Shown: positions 33,060-44,506, counted from the first letter of the stretch. The stretch: DNA of 64,000 nt from Streptomyces sp. SID8374 (GCF_009865135.1 NZ_WWGH01000002.1:1922001-1986000); one strand, 5' to 3'. Program-made: numbers and translations. Notes: generated by a model not told the origin, from the sequence alone.

Positions 33060-34019
33060 ATGAATACCTGGCGCAACGCCTCGCTCGCGGTCACCGCCGC
33101 GGCCCTTTTGACGCTGACGACGGCGTGCGGTCAGGAGCAGGGCACGGCATCGCCCAACGGCCAGGCGGTCGGCAACGCGGCCCCGGCGCAGCAGCCGGCG
33201 GAGAGCGGCTACGGCTCGGAGAGCGGCGGTTACGGCTCCGGCGCGGATGCGGCGGCCCCCAAGGCGGCGGGTCGACTCGCCGTGCAGAACAGCAAGAAGC
33301 TCGGGAAGGTGCTCACCGACAGCGAGGGGTTCACCCTCTACCGCTTCGACAAGGACACGGCCAAGCCGCCGAAGTCGAACTGCGACGGCGACTGCGAGAA
33401 GGCGTGGCCCGTGGTGCCCGCGGACGATGCCACCGCCGCCGCCGGGACCGATGCCTCGCTGCTCGGCGAGGTCGTGCGGACCGACGGCTCCAAGCAGCTG
33501 ACCGTCGGCGGCTGGCCGATGTACCGGTTCGCGAAGGACACCGCGCCGGGGCAGACCAACGGCCAGGGCGTCGGGGGCACCTGGTTCGCCTCCGCCCCCG
33601 ACGGGAAGAAGGCGGCCGCCAACGCCGACAGCACGGACGGCGCCGAACCGGCCGACGCGGCGGGGCTTTCGGTCCGCAAGGACCCGGAACTCGGCGACAT
33701 CGTGGTGGACAAGCGCGGTATGACGGTTTACCGGTTCACCAAGGACTCCGCATGGCCGATGAAGACGGCCTGCACCGGTGAGTGCCTCAAGAAGTGGCCG
33801 GTAGTCGCCCCCGTGTCCAAAAACTCGGTGGAAGGCGTGACGAAGAAGGGATTTGTCACTTTCGACCGGCCCGACGGGATCAAGCAGCAGACCATCGACT
33901 GCTGGCCGATCTATACGTTCGCCGGGGACGAGAAGCCGGGTGACGTGAACGGCCAGGGAGTCGGCGGCACATGGTTCGCGGTCTCGCCCGACTCCAAGCT
34001 CGTCGGTGCCGAGAAGTAA
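33060..34019 (+). CDS. Lipoprotein with two secreted-repeat domains (SCO0930-like)
   Basis: The 319-residue product has a lipoprotein signal (TLTTACG, Cys near 23), a Gly/Ser/Tyr-rich linker and two copies of the Lipoprotein_15 repeat type. The first (about 78-180) has GFTLYRFDKDT, NCDGDCEKAWPVV and GWPMYRFAKDTAPGQTNGQGVGGTWF in order. The second (about 205-312) has GMTVYRFTKDS, ACTGECLKKWPVV and CWPIYTFAGD. The family is secreted and of unknown function, sometimes linked to redox or metal binding through the CxxxC. In S. coelicolor the homologue SCO0930 lies by rmdA (SCO0928), and the same neighbourhood appears here. Confidence 0.85.
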   Translation: MNTWRNASLAVTAAALLTLTTACGQEQGTASPNGQAVGNAAPAQQPAESGYGSESGGYGSGADAAAPKAAGRLAVQNSKKLGKVLTDSEGFTLYRFDKDTAKPPKSNCDGDCEKAWPVVPADDATAAAGTDASLLGEVVRTDGSKQLTVGGWPMYRFAKDTAPGQTNGQGVGGTWFASAPDGKKAAANADSTDGAEPADAAGLSVRKDPELGDIVVDKRGMTVYRFTKDSAWPMKTACTGECLKKWPVVAPVSKNSVEGVTKKGFVTFDRPDGIKQQTIDCWPIYTFAGDEKPGDVNGQGVGGTWFAVSPDSKLVGAEK

Positions 34020-34073
34020 CCGTCCAGTAGCTCTCAAGTAGCCCCGAACCACCGGGAATCGGCGGGTGAAGCT

Positions 34074-34113
34074 CCGGTCCGTCGCCGCATGTGTACGCGC
34101 AGCGACGGACCGG
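34074..34113. terminator. Terminator after the lipoprotein gene
   Basis: CCGGTCCGTCGC (34074-34085) pairs perfectly with GCGACGGACCGG (34102-34113), 12-bp stem, 16-nt loop, about 55 nt past the stop codon. Confidence 0.75.
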
Positions 34114-34197
34114 CCGTTGTTGCCACCGGAGTGTGACCAATAACGGATCGCTAATTTCCGTTTCCACTCGCTCTCTTGGCGGTCGATCAGTAGCCTC

Positions 34198-34213
34198 TGG
34201 TCAACACTGACCA
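34198..34213. promoter_or_regulatory. Palindromic candidate operator before the DUF574 gene
   Basis: TGGTCA (34198-34203) and TGACCA (34208-34213) form a perfect inverted repeat with a 4-nt centre, about 45 nt before the ATG at 34257, in an A/T-richer promoter region. Confidence 0.4.
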
Positions 34214-34256
34214 TGAACATGGCCGGATCGCCGTGGCGAACTTGTTGGAGACATCG

Positions 34257-35075
34257 ATGGAGCGTCCCGCCTGGGCACCGCAAGGCATAGATATCTCGGT
34301 GCCGAGCGTGTCCCGCATGTACGACTTCTATCTGGGCGGATCGCACAATTTCGAGGTCGACCGGGAAGCCGCGCGGAAGGCCATGGAGTTCCTGCCGGGC
34401 CTTCCCAAGATCATGCAGGCCAATCGGGCCTTTATGCGCCGGACCGTGCGGTACGCCGTCGACGCGGGGATCGACCAGTTCCTGGACATCGGCTCCGGCA
34501 TCCCGACCTTCGGCAACGTCCACGAGGTCGCCCAGGCCGCCGACCCGCAGGCCAAGGTGGCCTACGTCGACCACGACCCGGTCGCCGTCGCGCACAGCCA
34601 GGCGGTGCTGGAGGGCAACGACCGCGCCGTCATCGCCGCCGCCGATCTGCGCCGCCCCCAGGAGATCCTGGAGAACCCGGCGGTCACCGGACTCCTCGAC
34701 CTGGACCGCCCGGTGGCCCTGCTGCTCGTCGCGGTGCTCCACTTCATCGAGGACGCCGACGACCCGCGCGGCGCGGTCGCCGAACTGCGCGAGGCACTGG
34801 CCCCCGGCAGCCTCCTCATCCTGACCCACGCCTCGTACGAGGGCATCCCGCTCTCCAAGGAGGAGGCGGACGGCACGGTCGGCGTCTACCGGAACATCCG
34901 CAACCCGCTCATCATGCGGACGCACGAGGAGATCGGCGCGTTCTTCGACGGGTACGAGATGGTGGAGCCCGGCCTCGTGTCGATGCCCGAGTGGCGGCCG
35001 GACACCCCGCAGTCCCCGGAGCAGGAAGACCCGTACGCCTTCTCGGGCTTCGGCGGGGTTGGGCGTAAGGCGTGA
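34257..35075 (+). CDS. SAM-dependent methyltransferase, DUF574 family
   Basis: From the ATG at 34257 (GGAG at 34247-34250, 6 nt spacing) the product is 272 residues. It has the family start VSRMYDFYLGGSHNF, the SAM-binding loop FLDIGSGIPTFGNVHEV, the acidic strand end VAYVDHDPVAVAHS and LLLVAVLHFIEDADDP. This large Streptomyces family has Rossmann methyltransferase features; substrates are unknown. A GTG at 34233 is in frame but has no ribosome site. Its stop overlaps the GTG of the GGDEF-EAL gene (GTGA), so the two are translationally coupled. Confidence 0.88.
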   Translation: MERPAWAPQGIDISVPSVSRMYDFYLGGSHNFEVDREAARKAMEFLPGLPKIMQANRAFMRRTVRYAVDAGIDQFLDIGSGIPTFGNVHEVAQAADPQAKVAYVDHDPVAVAHSQAVLEGNDRAVIAAADLRRPQEILENPAVTGLLDLDRPVALLLVAVLHFIEDADDPRGAVAELREALAPGSLLILTHASYEGIPLSKEEADGTVGVYRNIRNPLIMRTHEEIGAFFDGYEMVEPGLVSMPEWRPDTPQSPEQEDPYAFSGFGGVGRKA

Positions 35076-37246
35076 GCATTCCCGCCCAGGCCTCCGGTGA
35101 GCAGGACGCGGAACCGGACGGACCCGAAGGCCGGCTCCGGAGATTCGCCACGATCTGGAGCCGGGCCATCTTCCCCCTGACGGCCACCTCCCTGACCCGG
35201 CCCGAGTTCGAACAGCACCTGCTGCCGCTGGCCCGCGAGCTCAGCCTCACCCTGCACGCCCACCCGTTCGACGCCTCGCCCGCCGCCCGGATCGGCGCGG
35301 CACTGGTCGACGCGCACTGCACCGACCCGGACGCCCTCAGCTCCACCCTCGGCGTCGTCGACTCCTACCTCGTGCTGTACTGCGGCGGCAACGGCCCCGG
35401 CGAACTCTCCACCGAGGACGCCCGCGCCCGGTGCGCCCGCATCCAGCACACCCTCGCCTCCGGCTTCTCCCAGGCCCTGCGCGAGCGGACCCTCGCCGAG
35501 CAGGAGGCCATCGCCCGCTCGGCGCTCACCGCCCGCTCGAACGCCGAACAGGCCCTCCACGCCACCGAGGCCCGCTTCCGCGCGGTCTTCAAGGACGCCG
35601 CCGTCGGCATCGGCATCGCCGACCTCGACGGCAACATCCTGGAGATCAACGACACCCTCACCCGGATGTTCGGCGGACTGGAGCACCACGTCCGCAGCCA
35701 CAAGGTGAACGAGTGGGTCCACCCCGAGGACTCGCCGCAGGTGTGGAAGTTCTACAACGAGCTGGTACGGGGGGAGCGCGACCACTACCGGGTCGAGAAG
35801 GCGTACTACCGCAACGACGGCACGGTCCTGTGGACCAACCTCACCGTCTCCCTGCTGCGCGACCCCGAAGGACGCCCGCAGTACCAGCTCGCGCTCATGG
35901 AGGACACCACCGAGCGCCGCCTGCTCAACCTGCGGCTGCGGTACGAGGCCACCCACGACGCGCTCACCGGACTGCCCAACCGGACCCTGTTCTTCGAGCG
36001 TCTGGAGAAGGTGCTCTCCGCCAAGGACGGCGCCCGCTTCGGCCTCTGCTACCTGGACCTCGACGGCTTCAAGGCCATCAACGACAGCCTCGGCCACGCG
36101 GCCGGCGACCGGCTCCTGGTCGAGGTCGCCGACCGGCTCCAGAGCTGCGCCACCGCGCCCGGTGAGATGGTCGCCCGGCTCGGCGGCGACGAGTTCGTGG
36201 CCCTGACCACCGGCCCCGGGACCGCCGACGCGGTGGACGAGCTGGCCGGCCGCATCCTCAACGTGCTCGCGACCCCGATCCGGCTGGACGGCCGCGAGCT
36301 GACCGTCCGCGGTTCGATCGGCGTCGTCGAGGGCCCGGCCGGGGAGCGCAGCGCCGCCGAGGTGCTGCGCAGCGCCGACATCACCATGTATCGGGCCAAG
36401 GCGGCGGGCGGCAACCGCTTCGAACTCGCCGACGCCGAGGCCGACGCCCGCGCCATCACCCGCCACGGGCTCACCACCGCACTGCCCGCCGCCCTGGACC
36501 GGGGCGAGTTCTTCATCGAGTACCAGCCGCTCGTCCACCTGGGCGACGGCACGGTGCACGGCGCCGAGGCGCTCGTACGGTGGTGCCATCCGCAGCACGG
36601 GGTGCTCGGCCCCGACCGGTTCATCCCGCTCGCCGAGCACACCGGGCTGATCGTGCCGCTGGGGCGCTGGGTGCTGGAGGAGTCCGTCCGGCAGGCCAAC
36701 TTCTGGCAGGAGCGGCACAGCGACGGAGGCCCGCTGCGGATCAACGTCAACCTCTCGCCGACCCAGCTGCACCACCCCCGGCTGGTCGCCGAGACCGTCG
36801 ACGTACTGGAACGCTCGGGCCTCGAACCCGGTGCGCTCTGCCTGGAGGTGACGGAGTCCGCCCTGATCGGCGCCGACGACGATCTCCTCAAGCCGCTGCG
36901 GCAGCTCGCGGAGATGGGCGTCGACATCGCGCTGGACGACTTCGGCACCGGCTACTCGAACCTGGCCAACCTGCGGCGGCTGCCGGTGAGCGTCCTCAAG
37001 CTGGACCGTTCCTTCACCCGGGGCATGCAGCAGCACCCGGCGGACCCGGTCGACCTGAAGATCGTCGAGGGGATCGTCTCGCTGGCCCACAGCCTGGAGC
37101 TGGCCGTCACGGTGGAGGGCGTGGAGACGGGGGCGCAGGCCGAGCAGCTGCGTCGGCTGGGCTGCGACACCGCCCAGGGCTGGTACTACGCCCGCCCCGG
37201 CGCCCCGGACCGCATCCACTCGCTGCTGCTGGCCGACGCGGTCTGA
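35072..37246 (+). CDS. rmdA: PAS-GGDEF-EAL cyclic-di-GMP turnover protein (RmdA-like)
   Basis: The 724-residue product has an N-terminal helical region (1-160), a PAS/PAC domain (about 165-295), a GGDEF domain with intact LGGDEFVAL near residue 370, and an EAL domain with EALVRW near 497. The EAL domain keeps later motifs DDFGTGYSNLANL and TVEGVETGAQAEQL. Both active sites look intact, so it can probably make and break cyclic di-GMP, the signal that controls development through BldD in Streptomyces. Domain order and neighbours (DUF574 gene and SCO0930-like lipoprotein) match SCO0928, RmdA; the name rests on that recollection. Confidence 0.8.
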   Translation: MSIPAQASGEQDAEPDGPEGRLRRFATIWSRAIFPLTATSLTRPEFEQHLLPLARELSLTLHAHPFDASPAARIGAALVDAHCTDPDALSSTLGVVDSYLVLYCGGNGPGELSTEDARARCARIQHTLASGFSQALRERTLAEQEAIARSALTARSNAEQALHATEARFRAVFKDAAVGIGIADLDGNILEINDTLTRMFGGLEHHVRSHKVNEWVHPEDSPQVWKFYNELVRGERDHYRVEKAYYRNDGTVLWTNLTVSLLRDPEGRPQYQLALMEDTTERRLLNLRLRYEATHDALTGLPNRTLFFERLEKVLSAKDGARFGLCYLDLDGFKAINDSLGHAAGDRLLVEVADRLQSCATAPGEMVARLGGDEFVALTTGPGTADAVDELAGRILNVLATPIRLDGRELTVRGSIGVVEGPAGERSAAEVLRSADITMYRAKAAGGNRFELADAEADARAITRHGLTTALPAALDRGEFFIEYQPLVHLGDGTVHGAEALVRWCHPQHGVLGPDRFIPLAEHTGLIVPLGRWVLEESVRQANFWQERHSDGGPLRINVNLSPTQLHHPRLVAETVDVLERSGLEPGALCLEVTESALIGADDDLLKPLRQLAEMGVDIALDDFGTGYSNLANLRRLPVSVLKLDRSFTRGMQQHPADPVDLKIVEGIVSLAHSLELAVTVEGVETGAQAEQLRRLGCDTAQGWYYARPGAPDRIHSLLLADAV

Positions 37247-37340
37247 GGCGTACGGGGACCGGGAGCGGGGGAGCCCCGCCCGGGCCTCCGGAGGGTTGGG
37301 GGGGGAGCCCTCCCCGGGGCCTCCGGCGGGTGCGGGGGAG

Positions 37341-38237
37341 TCAGCCGACCCCCGGCCCGTGCTCCAGCAGCATCCGCTGGAGCTCCCGGGCCGCCCGGGG
37401 CGGCGCCACGTCGCTGCGGTGCGCGAGAGCGATCGTGCGCCGCAGCCCCGGTCCGGCCAGCGGGGTCTTCCGCAGGTCAGGGCCCGCCCGGCCGGCGGCC
37501 ATGCTCGGCACCACCGCGATCCCGAGCCCCGCCCGTACGAAACCGAGCACCGCGTCCATCTCGCCGCCCTCCACCGTGAACGAGGGCTCGAACCCTTCGG
37601 CCCGGCAGGCGGCGAGCGTCAGCTCCCGCAGGTTGTAGCCGTGCCGGAACATCACCAGCGGCGCCCCTTCGAGATCGGCGATCCGCACCCGGCCACCGCG
37701 CCCCGGCGCGCGTTCGGCGGCGGACGACACCACCACCAGGTCCTCCCGCAGCAGCTCCACCGTGGTCAGAGCAGGCGACGCGGCGGGCAGTGGCAGCACC
37801 ACCAGGGCGAGGTCGAGGGCGCCGCGCGCCAGCTGCCGTACGAGATCGTGCGAACCGCCCTCCTCCAGCAGCAGCCGCACCCCCGGATGGCGGTCGTGGA
37901 AGGCGCGCAGCACATCGGGCAGCAGCCCCGTGCAGAGGCTCGGCGTCGCCCCCAGCCGCACCCGCCCGCTGCGCAACTGCACCAGCTCCTGCACCTCCTG
38001 GCGCGCGGTCTCCGCGTCCGCCAGGATCCGCCGGGCCAGCGGCAGCAACGCCTCACCCGCGTCGGTCAGTGCGATGTTGCCCCGCGCCCGGCTGAACAGC
38101 TCGGCGCCCAGCTCCGTCTCCAGGGCCCGGATCTGCTGGGAGAGCGAGGGCTGCGAGACATGCACGGCCTCGGCGGCCCGGGTGAAGTGCAGGGTCTCGG
38201 CGACGGCCACGAAATAGGTGAGCTGCTGGAAGTGCAT
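37341..38237 (-). CDS. LysR family transcriptional regulator
   Basis: The 298-residue protein starts with the LysR winged helix (MHFQQLTYFVAVAETLHFTRAAEAVHVSQPSLSQQIRALE, spanning 1-40) and continues into a periplasmic-binding-like ligand domain (about 90-290). It is divergent from sdhC, about 95 bp apart, with a T-N11-A palindrome between them. LysR regulators usually control the divergent gene, so it is a good candidate regulator of this sdh operon. The inducer is unknown. Confidence 0.9.
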   Translation of the reverse strand: MHFQQLTYFVAVAETLHFTRAAEAVHVSQPSLSQQIRALETELGAELFSRARGNIALTDAGEALLPLARRILADAETARQEVQELVQLRSGRVRLGATPSLCTGLLPDVLRAFHDRHPGVRLLLEEGGSHDLVRQLARGALDLALVVLPLPAASPALTTVELLREDLVVVSSAAERAPGRGGRVRIADLEGAPLVMFRHGYNLRELTLAACRAEGFEPSFTVEGGEMDAVLGFVRAGLGIAVVPSMAAGRAGPDLRKTPLAGPGLRRTIALAHRSDVAPPRAARELQRMLLEHGPGVG

Positions 38238-38259
38238 GAACCGAGGCTACCGTCGTCCG

Positions 38260-38274
38260 ATAGGCAGAGCCTAT
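38260..38274. promoter_or_regulatory. LysR-type operator (T-N11-A palindrome)
   Basis: ATAGGC-AGA-GCCTAT is a perfect 6-bp inverted repeat with a 3-nt centre and contains the T-N11-A spacing (38261, 38273). It lies between the divergent LysR and sdhC genes. Confidence 0.65.
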
Positions 38275-38295
38275 GAAGATCAGCCACTCCATGTC

Positions 38296-38325
38296 TTGGA
38301 CTGATCAGCTTGCGGCCCCTACCGT
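38296..38325 (+). promoter_or_regulatory. Candidate promoter for a leaderless sdhC transcript
   Basis: TTGGAC (38296-38301) and TACCGT (38320-38325) are 18 nt apart. The expected transcription start coincides with the ATG at 38333, and no ribosome-binding site precedes that ATG. Confidence 0.45.
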
Positions 38326-38332
38326 CAGCTCC

Positions 38333-39037
38333 ATGGCATTGGCAACGCGGACGGACCGACGGCCGTCGATGACGCGTACGCTCTGGGACTCGACCGTCGG
38401 CAAGAAAACCATCATGGCCGTCACCGGTCTGATCATGCTCGGGTATCTCGTCGCCCATATGGCCGGGAACCTGAAGATCTTCTTCGGACCCGGTGAGTTC
38501 GACGGCTACGCCCACTGGCTGCGCACCATGGGCGAACCGATCCTGCACTACGAGTGGGCGCTGTGGATCGTCCGCGTCGGGCTGGTCGCCGCCGTCGTGC
38601 TGCACGGCATCTCCGCGTACCAGCTGAGCCGCCGCGACATCAGAGCGCGCCCGGCGAAGTACGTCCACAAGCGGCCCCGCGCCAGCTACGCCACCCGGAC
38701 CATGCGCTGGGGCGGCATCATCCTCGCGCTCTTCATCGTCTGGCACATCCTCGACCTGACCACCGGCACGGTCCACACCAGCTTCGAGGCCGGGCACCCG
38801 TACCAGAACGTCATCGACACCTTCTCCACCTGGTACGGCAACGTCATCTACATCGTCGCCGTGCTCGCCATGGGCCTGCACGTCCAGCACGGCTTCTGGA
38901 GCGCCGCGCAGACACTCGGCGTCGGCAACGCGACCCGCGACCGCGTCCTGAAGACCCTCGCCAACGTCCTCGCGGCGGTGCTGACGCTGGGCTTCATCTC
39001 CGTACCCGTCGCCGTCATGACCGGAGTGGTGAGCTGA
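38333..39037 (+). CDS. sdhC: Succinate dehydrogenase cytochrome b subunit (b558 family)
   Basis: The 234-residue protein has five hydrophobic helices with conserved His residues ([34 protein letters not shown]), the single-subunit di-heme anchor of type-B menaquinone-linked succinate dehydrogenases. It anchors SdhA/SdhB and passes electrons to quinone. I chose the ATG at 38333; a longer start at 38273 would begin inside the LysR operator. The next gene starts 1 nt after its stop. Confidence 0.9.
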   Translation: MALATRTDRRPSMTRTLWDSTVGKKTIMAVTGLIMLGYLVAHMAGNLKIFFGPGEFDGYAHWLRTMGEPILHYEWALWIVRVGLVAAVVLHGISAYQLSRRDIRARPAKYVHKRPRASYATRTMRWGGIILALFIVWHILDLTTGTVHTSFEAGHPYQNVIDTFSTWYGNVIYIVAVLAMGLHVQHGFWSAAQTLGVGNATRDRVLKTLANVLAAVLTLGFISVPVAVMTGVVS

Positions 39038-39038
39038 C

Positions 39039-40984
<1,946 letters not shown>

Positions 40985-40988
<4 letters not shown>

Positions 40989-41731
40989 AGCTCACCCTGC
41001 GCGTCTGGCGCCAGCAGAATGCCGAGACGCCCGGCGCCATGGCCACCTACGAAGTCGACGGTATCTCTCAGGACATGTCGTTCCTGGAGATGCTGGACAC
41101 CCTCAACGAGGAGCTGATCCTCGCCGGGGACGAGCCCGTCGCCTTCGACCACGACTGCCGCGAGGGCATCTGCGGCGCGTGCAGCCTCGTCATCAACGGC
41201 GACGCCCACGGCCCGGAGCGCACCACCACCTGCCAGCTCCACATGCGGTCCTTCGCCGACGGCGACACGATCGACATCGAACCCTGGCGGGCCTCCGCCT
41301 TCCCGGTGGTCAAGGACCTGGTCGTGGACCGCTCCTCCTTCGACCGGATCATCCAGTCCGGCGGCTACATCTCCGCCCCCACCGGCACCGCGCCCGACGC
41401 CCACGCCACCCCGGTGCCCAAGCCGGACGCCGAACTCGCCTTCGAGAACGCCGAGTGCATCGGCTGCGGCGCCTGCGTCGCCGCCTGCCCCAACGGCTCG
41501 GCGATGCTGTTCACGGCGGCCAAGGTCAACCACCTCAATGTCCTGCCGCAGGGTGCCCCGGAGCGCGAGACCCGGGTGCTGGACATGGTGGCCCAGATGG
41601 ACGAGGAGGGGTTCGGCGGCTGCACCCTGACCGGCGAGTGCGCGACCGCCTGCCCGAAGGGCATCCCGCTGCCGTCGATCGCGGCGATGAACAAGGAGTG
41701 GCTGCGGGCGACCCGCAAGGTCCGCCGCTGA
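40985..41731 (+). CDS. sdhB: Succinate dehydrogenase iron-sulfur subunit
   Basis: The 248-residue protein has an N-terminal 2Fe-2S domain ([17 protein letters not shown] and TTTCQLHM) and a C-terminal domain with Cys clusters [15 protein letters not shown] and [16 protein letters not shown] for the 4Fe-4S and 3Fe-4S centres. It carries electrons from SdhA to the membrane anchor. Start overlaps the sdhA stop; the operon order is sdhC-sdhA-sdhB, closed by a strong terminator. Confidence 0.95.
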
Positions 41732-41740
41732 CAAGGGAGT

Positions 41741-41780
41741 TGATCCCGTACGGCCGTGAACTCCGGGCCGTACGGGATCA
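41741..41780. terminator. Terminator between sdhB and the UvrA-like gene
   Basis: Arms 41741-41755 and 41766-41780 are perfect 15-bp inverted repeats around a 10-nt loop. The right arm includes the stop codon of the convergent UvrA-like gene. Confidence 0.85.
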
Positions 41781-44195
41781 GCTGCCCAGAGCCTCCGCCA
41801 GATACGGCGCCGTACGGCTCTCCGCCGCCCGCGCCACCTCCTGCGGCGCACCCGTCGCCACGATCCGCCCGCCCCGGTCGCCGCCCCCGGGTCCCAGGTC
41901 GATGACATGGTCCGCGCCCGCCACCACGGCCATGTCGTGCTCCACGACCACCACCGTGTTGTGCGCGTCCACCAGACCGTGCAACTGCCGCATCAGCACC
42001 TCGACATCGGCCGGATGCAGACCGGTCGTCGGCTCGTCCAGCAGATACAGGGTGTGCCCGCGCCGGGTGCGCTGGAGCTCCGAGGCGAGCTTGATCCGCT
42101 GGGCCTCGCCACCGGACAGCTCGGTGGCGGGCTGCCCGAGCCGCAGATAGCCGAGCCCCACATCCAGCAGAGTCGTCAGCGCGCGCTCGGCGGCCGGGGT
42201 CCCGGAGAAGAAGTCCGCCGCCGACTCCACGGTGAGATCGAGGACTTGAGCGATCGTCAGCCCGCGCAGCGTGACCTCCAGGGTCTCCGGGTTGTACCGC
42301 GCGCCATGGCAGTCCGGGCAGGGCGCGTACGTACTCGGCAGGAAGAGCAGCTCCACCGAGACGAACCCCTCGCCCTGGCACGTCTCGCACCGCCCGCCGC
42401 TCACGTTGAACGAGAACCGCCCCGCCGTGTAGCCCCGCTCCCGCGCCGTCCCGGTCTGCGCGAACAACTTGCGTACGGTGTCGAAGAGGCCGGTGTACGT
42501 GGCCAGGTTGGACCGGGGCGTCCGCCCGATCGGCTTCTGGTCCACCTGGACGAGCCGGTCCACCGCCTCAAGACCGGAGACCGAGGCGCAGAACCGCTCG
42601 CCCGCCCCGGCAGCCTCCTCGCCCGCCTGCCGGTCCGCCAGCACCCCGGCGAGCACCTGGCCCACCAGCGTCGACTTGCCCGACCCGGACACCCCGGTCA
42701 CCGCCGTGAACACCCCGAGCGGGAAGGCCGCGTCGACCCCGCGCACATTGTGCCGCTCCACCCCGGAGAGCCGGATCCACCCGGAAGGGGTGCGCGGCTC
42801 CCGTACCGGCGTCGGGCCCTGGTCGAAGAGGAACCGCCGCGTCGCCGACTCCGGCACCTCGGCCAGCCCCTGGGGCGGCCCGCTGTGCAGCACCCGCCCA
42901 CCGTGCTCCCCGGCCAGCGGCCCCACGTCCACCAGCCAGTCCGCCCGCCGCACCACATCCATCTGGTGCTCCACCACGAAGACCGAGTTCCCGGCCTCCT
43001 TGAGCCGGCCGAGCACCCCGAGCAGGGACTCCGTATCGGCGGGGTGCAGCCCGGCCGACGGCTCGTCCAGGACGTAGACCACCCCGAAGAGCCCCGAACG
43101 CAGCTGGGTCGCCAGCCGCAGCCGCTGCAACTCGCCCGAGGAGAGCGTCGGGGCCGTCCGGTCCAGGCTCAGATAGCCGAGCCCCAGCTCGGTCACCGTC
43201 CCGATCCGGGCCAGCAGATCGCCGGTCAGCACCCGGGCCGTCTCCTCACCGCCCGCCCCGGCGCCGCCCAGCACCTCCGCCAGTGCGGACAGCGGAAGCG
43301 CGGCCAGCTCCGCGATGGTCCGCCCGGCGAAGGTCACCGCCATCGCCTCCGGCCGCAGCCTGCTCCCGCCGCACACCGGACACGGCACACTCGTCAGGAA
43401 GCGCTCCGCCTTCGCCCGCAGGGTGCGGCTCTTGGTGTCGGCGAAGGTGTGCAGCACATAGCGCCGGGCACTCATGTACGTTCCCTGGTACGGGCGTTGG
43501 ATCCTCCCCGCGTCCCGCACCGGATGCACGGTGACCACCGGCTGCTCGTCCGTGAACAGGATCCACTCGCGGTCCTTCGCCTCCAGCTCACGCCACGGGC
43601 GGTCCACGTCGTACCCCAGGGCGTCCAGCACATCGCGCAGGTTCTTGCCCTGCCAGGCCCCCGGCCACGCGGCGATCGCGCCCTGCCGGATCGACAGCGA
43701 CGGGTCGGGGACCAACAGCTCCTCGTCCGTCCGGTGGATCCGCCCCAGGCCGTGGCACTCGGGGCAGGCCCCGGCCGCCGTGTTGGGGGAGAAGGCGTCG
43801 GAGTCGAGGCGCTCCGCGCCCGGCGGATACTCACCGGCCCGGGAGAACAGCATCCGCAGCGAGTTGGAGAGCGTGGTCACCGTCCCCACCGACGAGCGGG
43901 CCCCGGGCGCCGAACGCCGCTGCTCCAGGGATACGGCGGGCGGCAGCCCGGTGATCTCCCCGACGGCGGGGGCGCCCACCTTGTGGATGAGCCGGCGCGC
44001 GTACGGAGCGACCGACTCGAAGTAGCGGCGCTGGGCCTCGGCGTAGATCGTGCCGAACGCCAGCGAGGACTTGCCGGACCCGGAGACCCCGGTGAAGACC
44101 GTGAGGGTGTCGCGCGGGATGTCGACGTTCACGTCCTGGAGGTTGTGCTCGCGCGCGCCGCGCACCCGGACGTACGGATCGTGGGGGGAGTGCAT
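41778..44195 (-). CDS. UvrA-like ABC ATPase (short class)
   Basis: From the ATG at 44195 the product is 805 residues, shorter than housekeeping UvrA (about 950). It has two ABC units with Walker A GVSGSGKSSLAFG (near 40) and GVSGSGKSTLVGQ, signatures TLSSGELQRLRLA and ELSGGEAQRIKLA, and zinc Cys pairs (CPECHG, CPVCGG, CETCQG, CPDCHG). Short UvrA paralogues in Streptomyces and Deinococcus are often linked to tolerance of DNA-binding drugs. It sits at the edge of the NRPS cluster but converges with sdhB, so membership in the cluster is uncertain. Confidence 0.88.
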   Translation of the reverse strand: MHSPHDPYVRVRGAREHNLQDVNVDIPRDTLTVFTGVSGSGKSSLAFGTIYAEAQRRYFESVAPYARRLIHKVGAPAVGEITGLPPAVSLEQRRSAPGARSSVGTVTTLSNSLRMLFSRAGEYPPGAERLDSDAFSPNTAAGACPECHGLGRIHRTDEELLVPDPSLSIRQGAIAAWPGAWQGKNLRDVLDALGYDVDRPWRELEAKDREWILFTDEQPVVTVHPVRDAGRIQRPYQGTYMSARRYVLHTFADTKSRTLRAKAERFLTSVPCPVCGGSRLRPEAMAVTFAGRTIAELAALPLSALAEVLGGAGAGGEETARVLTGDLLARIGTVTELGLGYLSLDRTAPTLSSGELQRLRLATQLRSGLFGVVYVLDEPSAGLHPADTESLLGVLGRLKEAGNSVFVVEHQMDVVRRADWLVDVGPLAGEHGGRVLHSGPPQGLAEVPESATRRFLFDQGPTPVREPRTPSGWIRLSGVERHNVRGVDAAFPLGVFTAVTGVSGSGKSTLVGQVLAGVLADRQAGEEAAGAGERFCASVSGLEAVDRLVQVDQKPIGRTPRSNLATYTGLFDTVRKLFAQTGTARERGYTAGRFSFNVSGGRCETCQGEGFVSVELLFLPSTYAPCPDCHGARYNPETLEVTLRGLTIAQVLDLTVESAADFFSGTPAAERALTTLLDVGLGYLRLGQPATELSGGEAQRIKLASELQRTRRGHTLYLLDEPTTGLHPADVEVLMRQLHGLVDAHNTVVVVEHDMAVVAGADHVIDLGPGGGDRGGRIVATGAPQEVARAAESRTAPYLAEALGS

Positions 44196-44506
44196 GGGGT
44201 TCGGCTCCGTACGTGAGGGGGACAAACGGTTCGATTCTAGGTGCGGGCGGGGCCGGGGGCGGGGAGGGCCGGGGCGACCGGCGGTCCGGTCGGCCGCCCG
44301 GTCCACCGCCTGTCCGCTGTGCGGTGAGCAGCGCGGCAGGGGCCGAGCGCGACGGCCGCCGGGAGCAGCAAGGGAGTGCCGGGCAGGAGTGGGCCGCCGA
44401 CGCGGCTGCCGGAAGTTCTCTGGGCGCGAACCGGGCGGACGCGGAGACTCGCAGGTGCCGGAGCCGGTCCCAGGCCCGGACGTGACCGCATCCATGGAGG
44501 CGACCG
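44196..44506. promoter_or_regulatory. Divergent promoter region at the left edge of the NRPS cluster
   Basis: 311 bp separate the UvrA-like gene from the first NRPS gene. A TAGAAT element on the minus strand near 44235-44242 could be the -10 of the UvrA-like gene. The plus-strand promoter is not obvious in the GC-rich remainder. GGAGG (44496-44500) is the ribosome site for the NRPS start. No ORF is supported. Confidence 0.4.
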
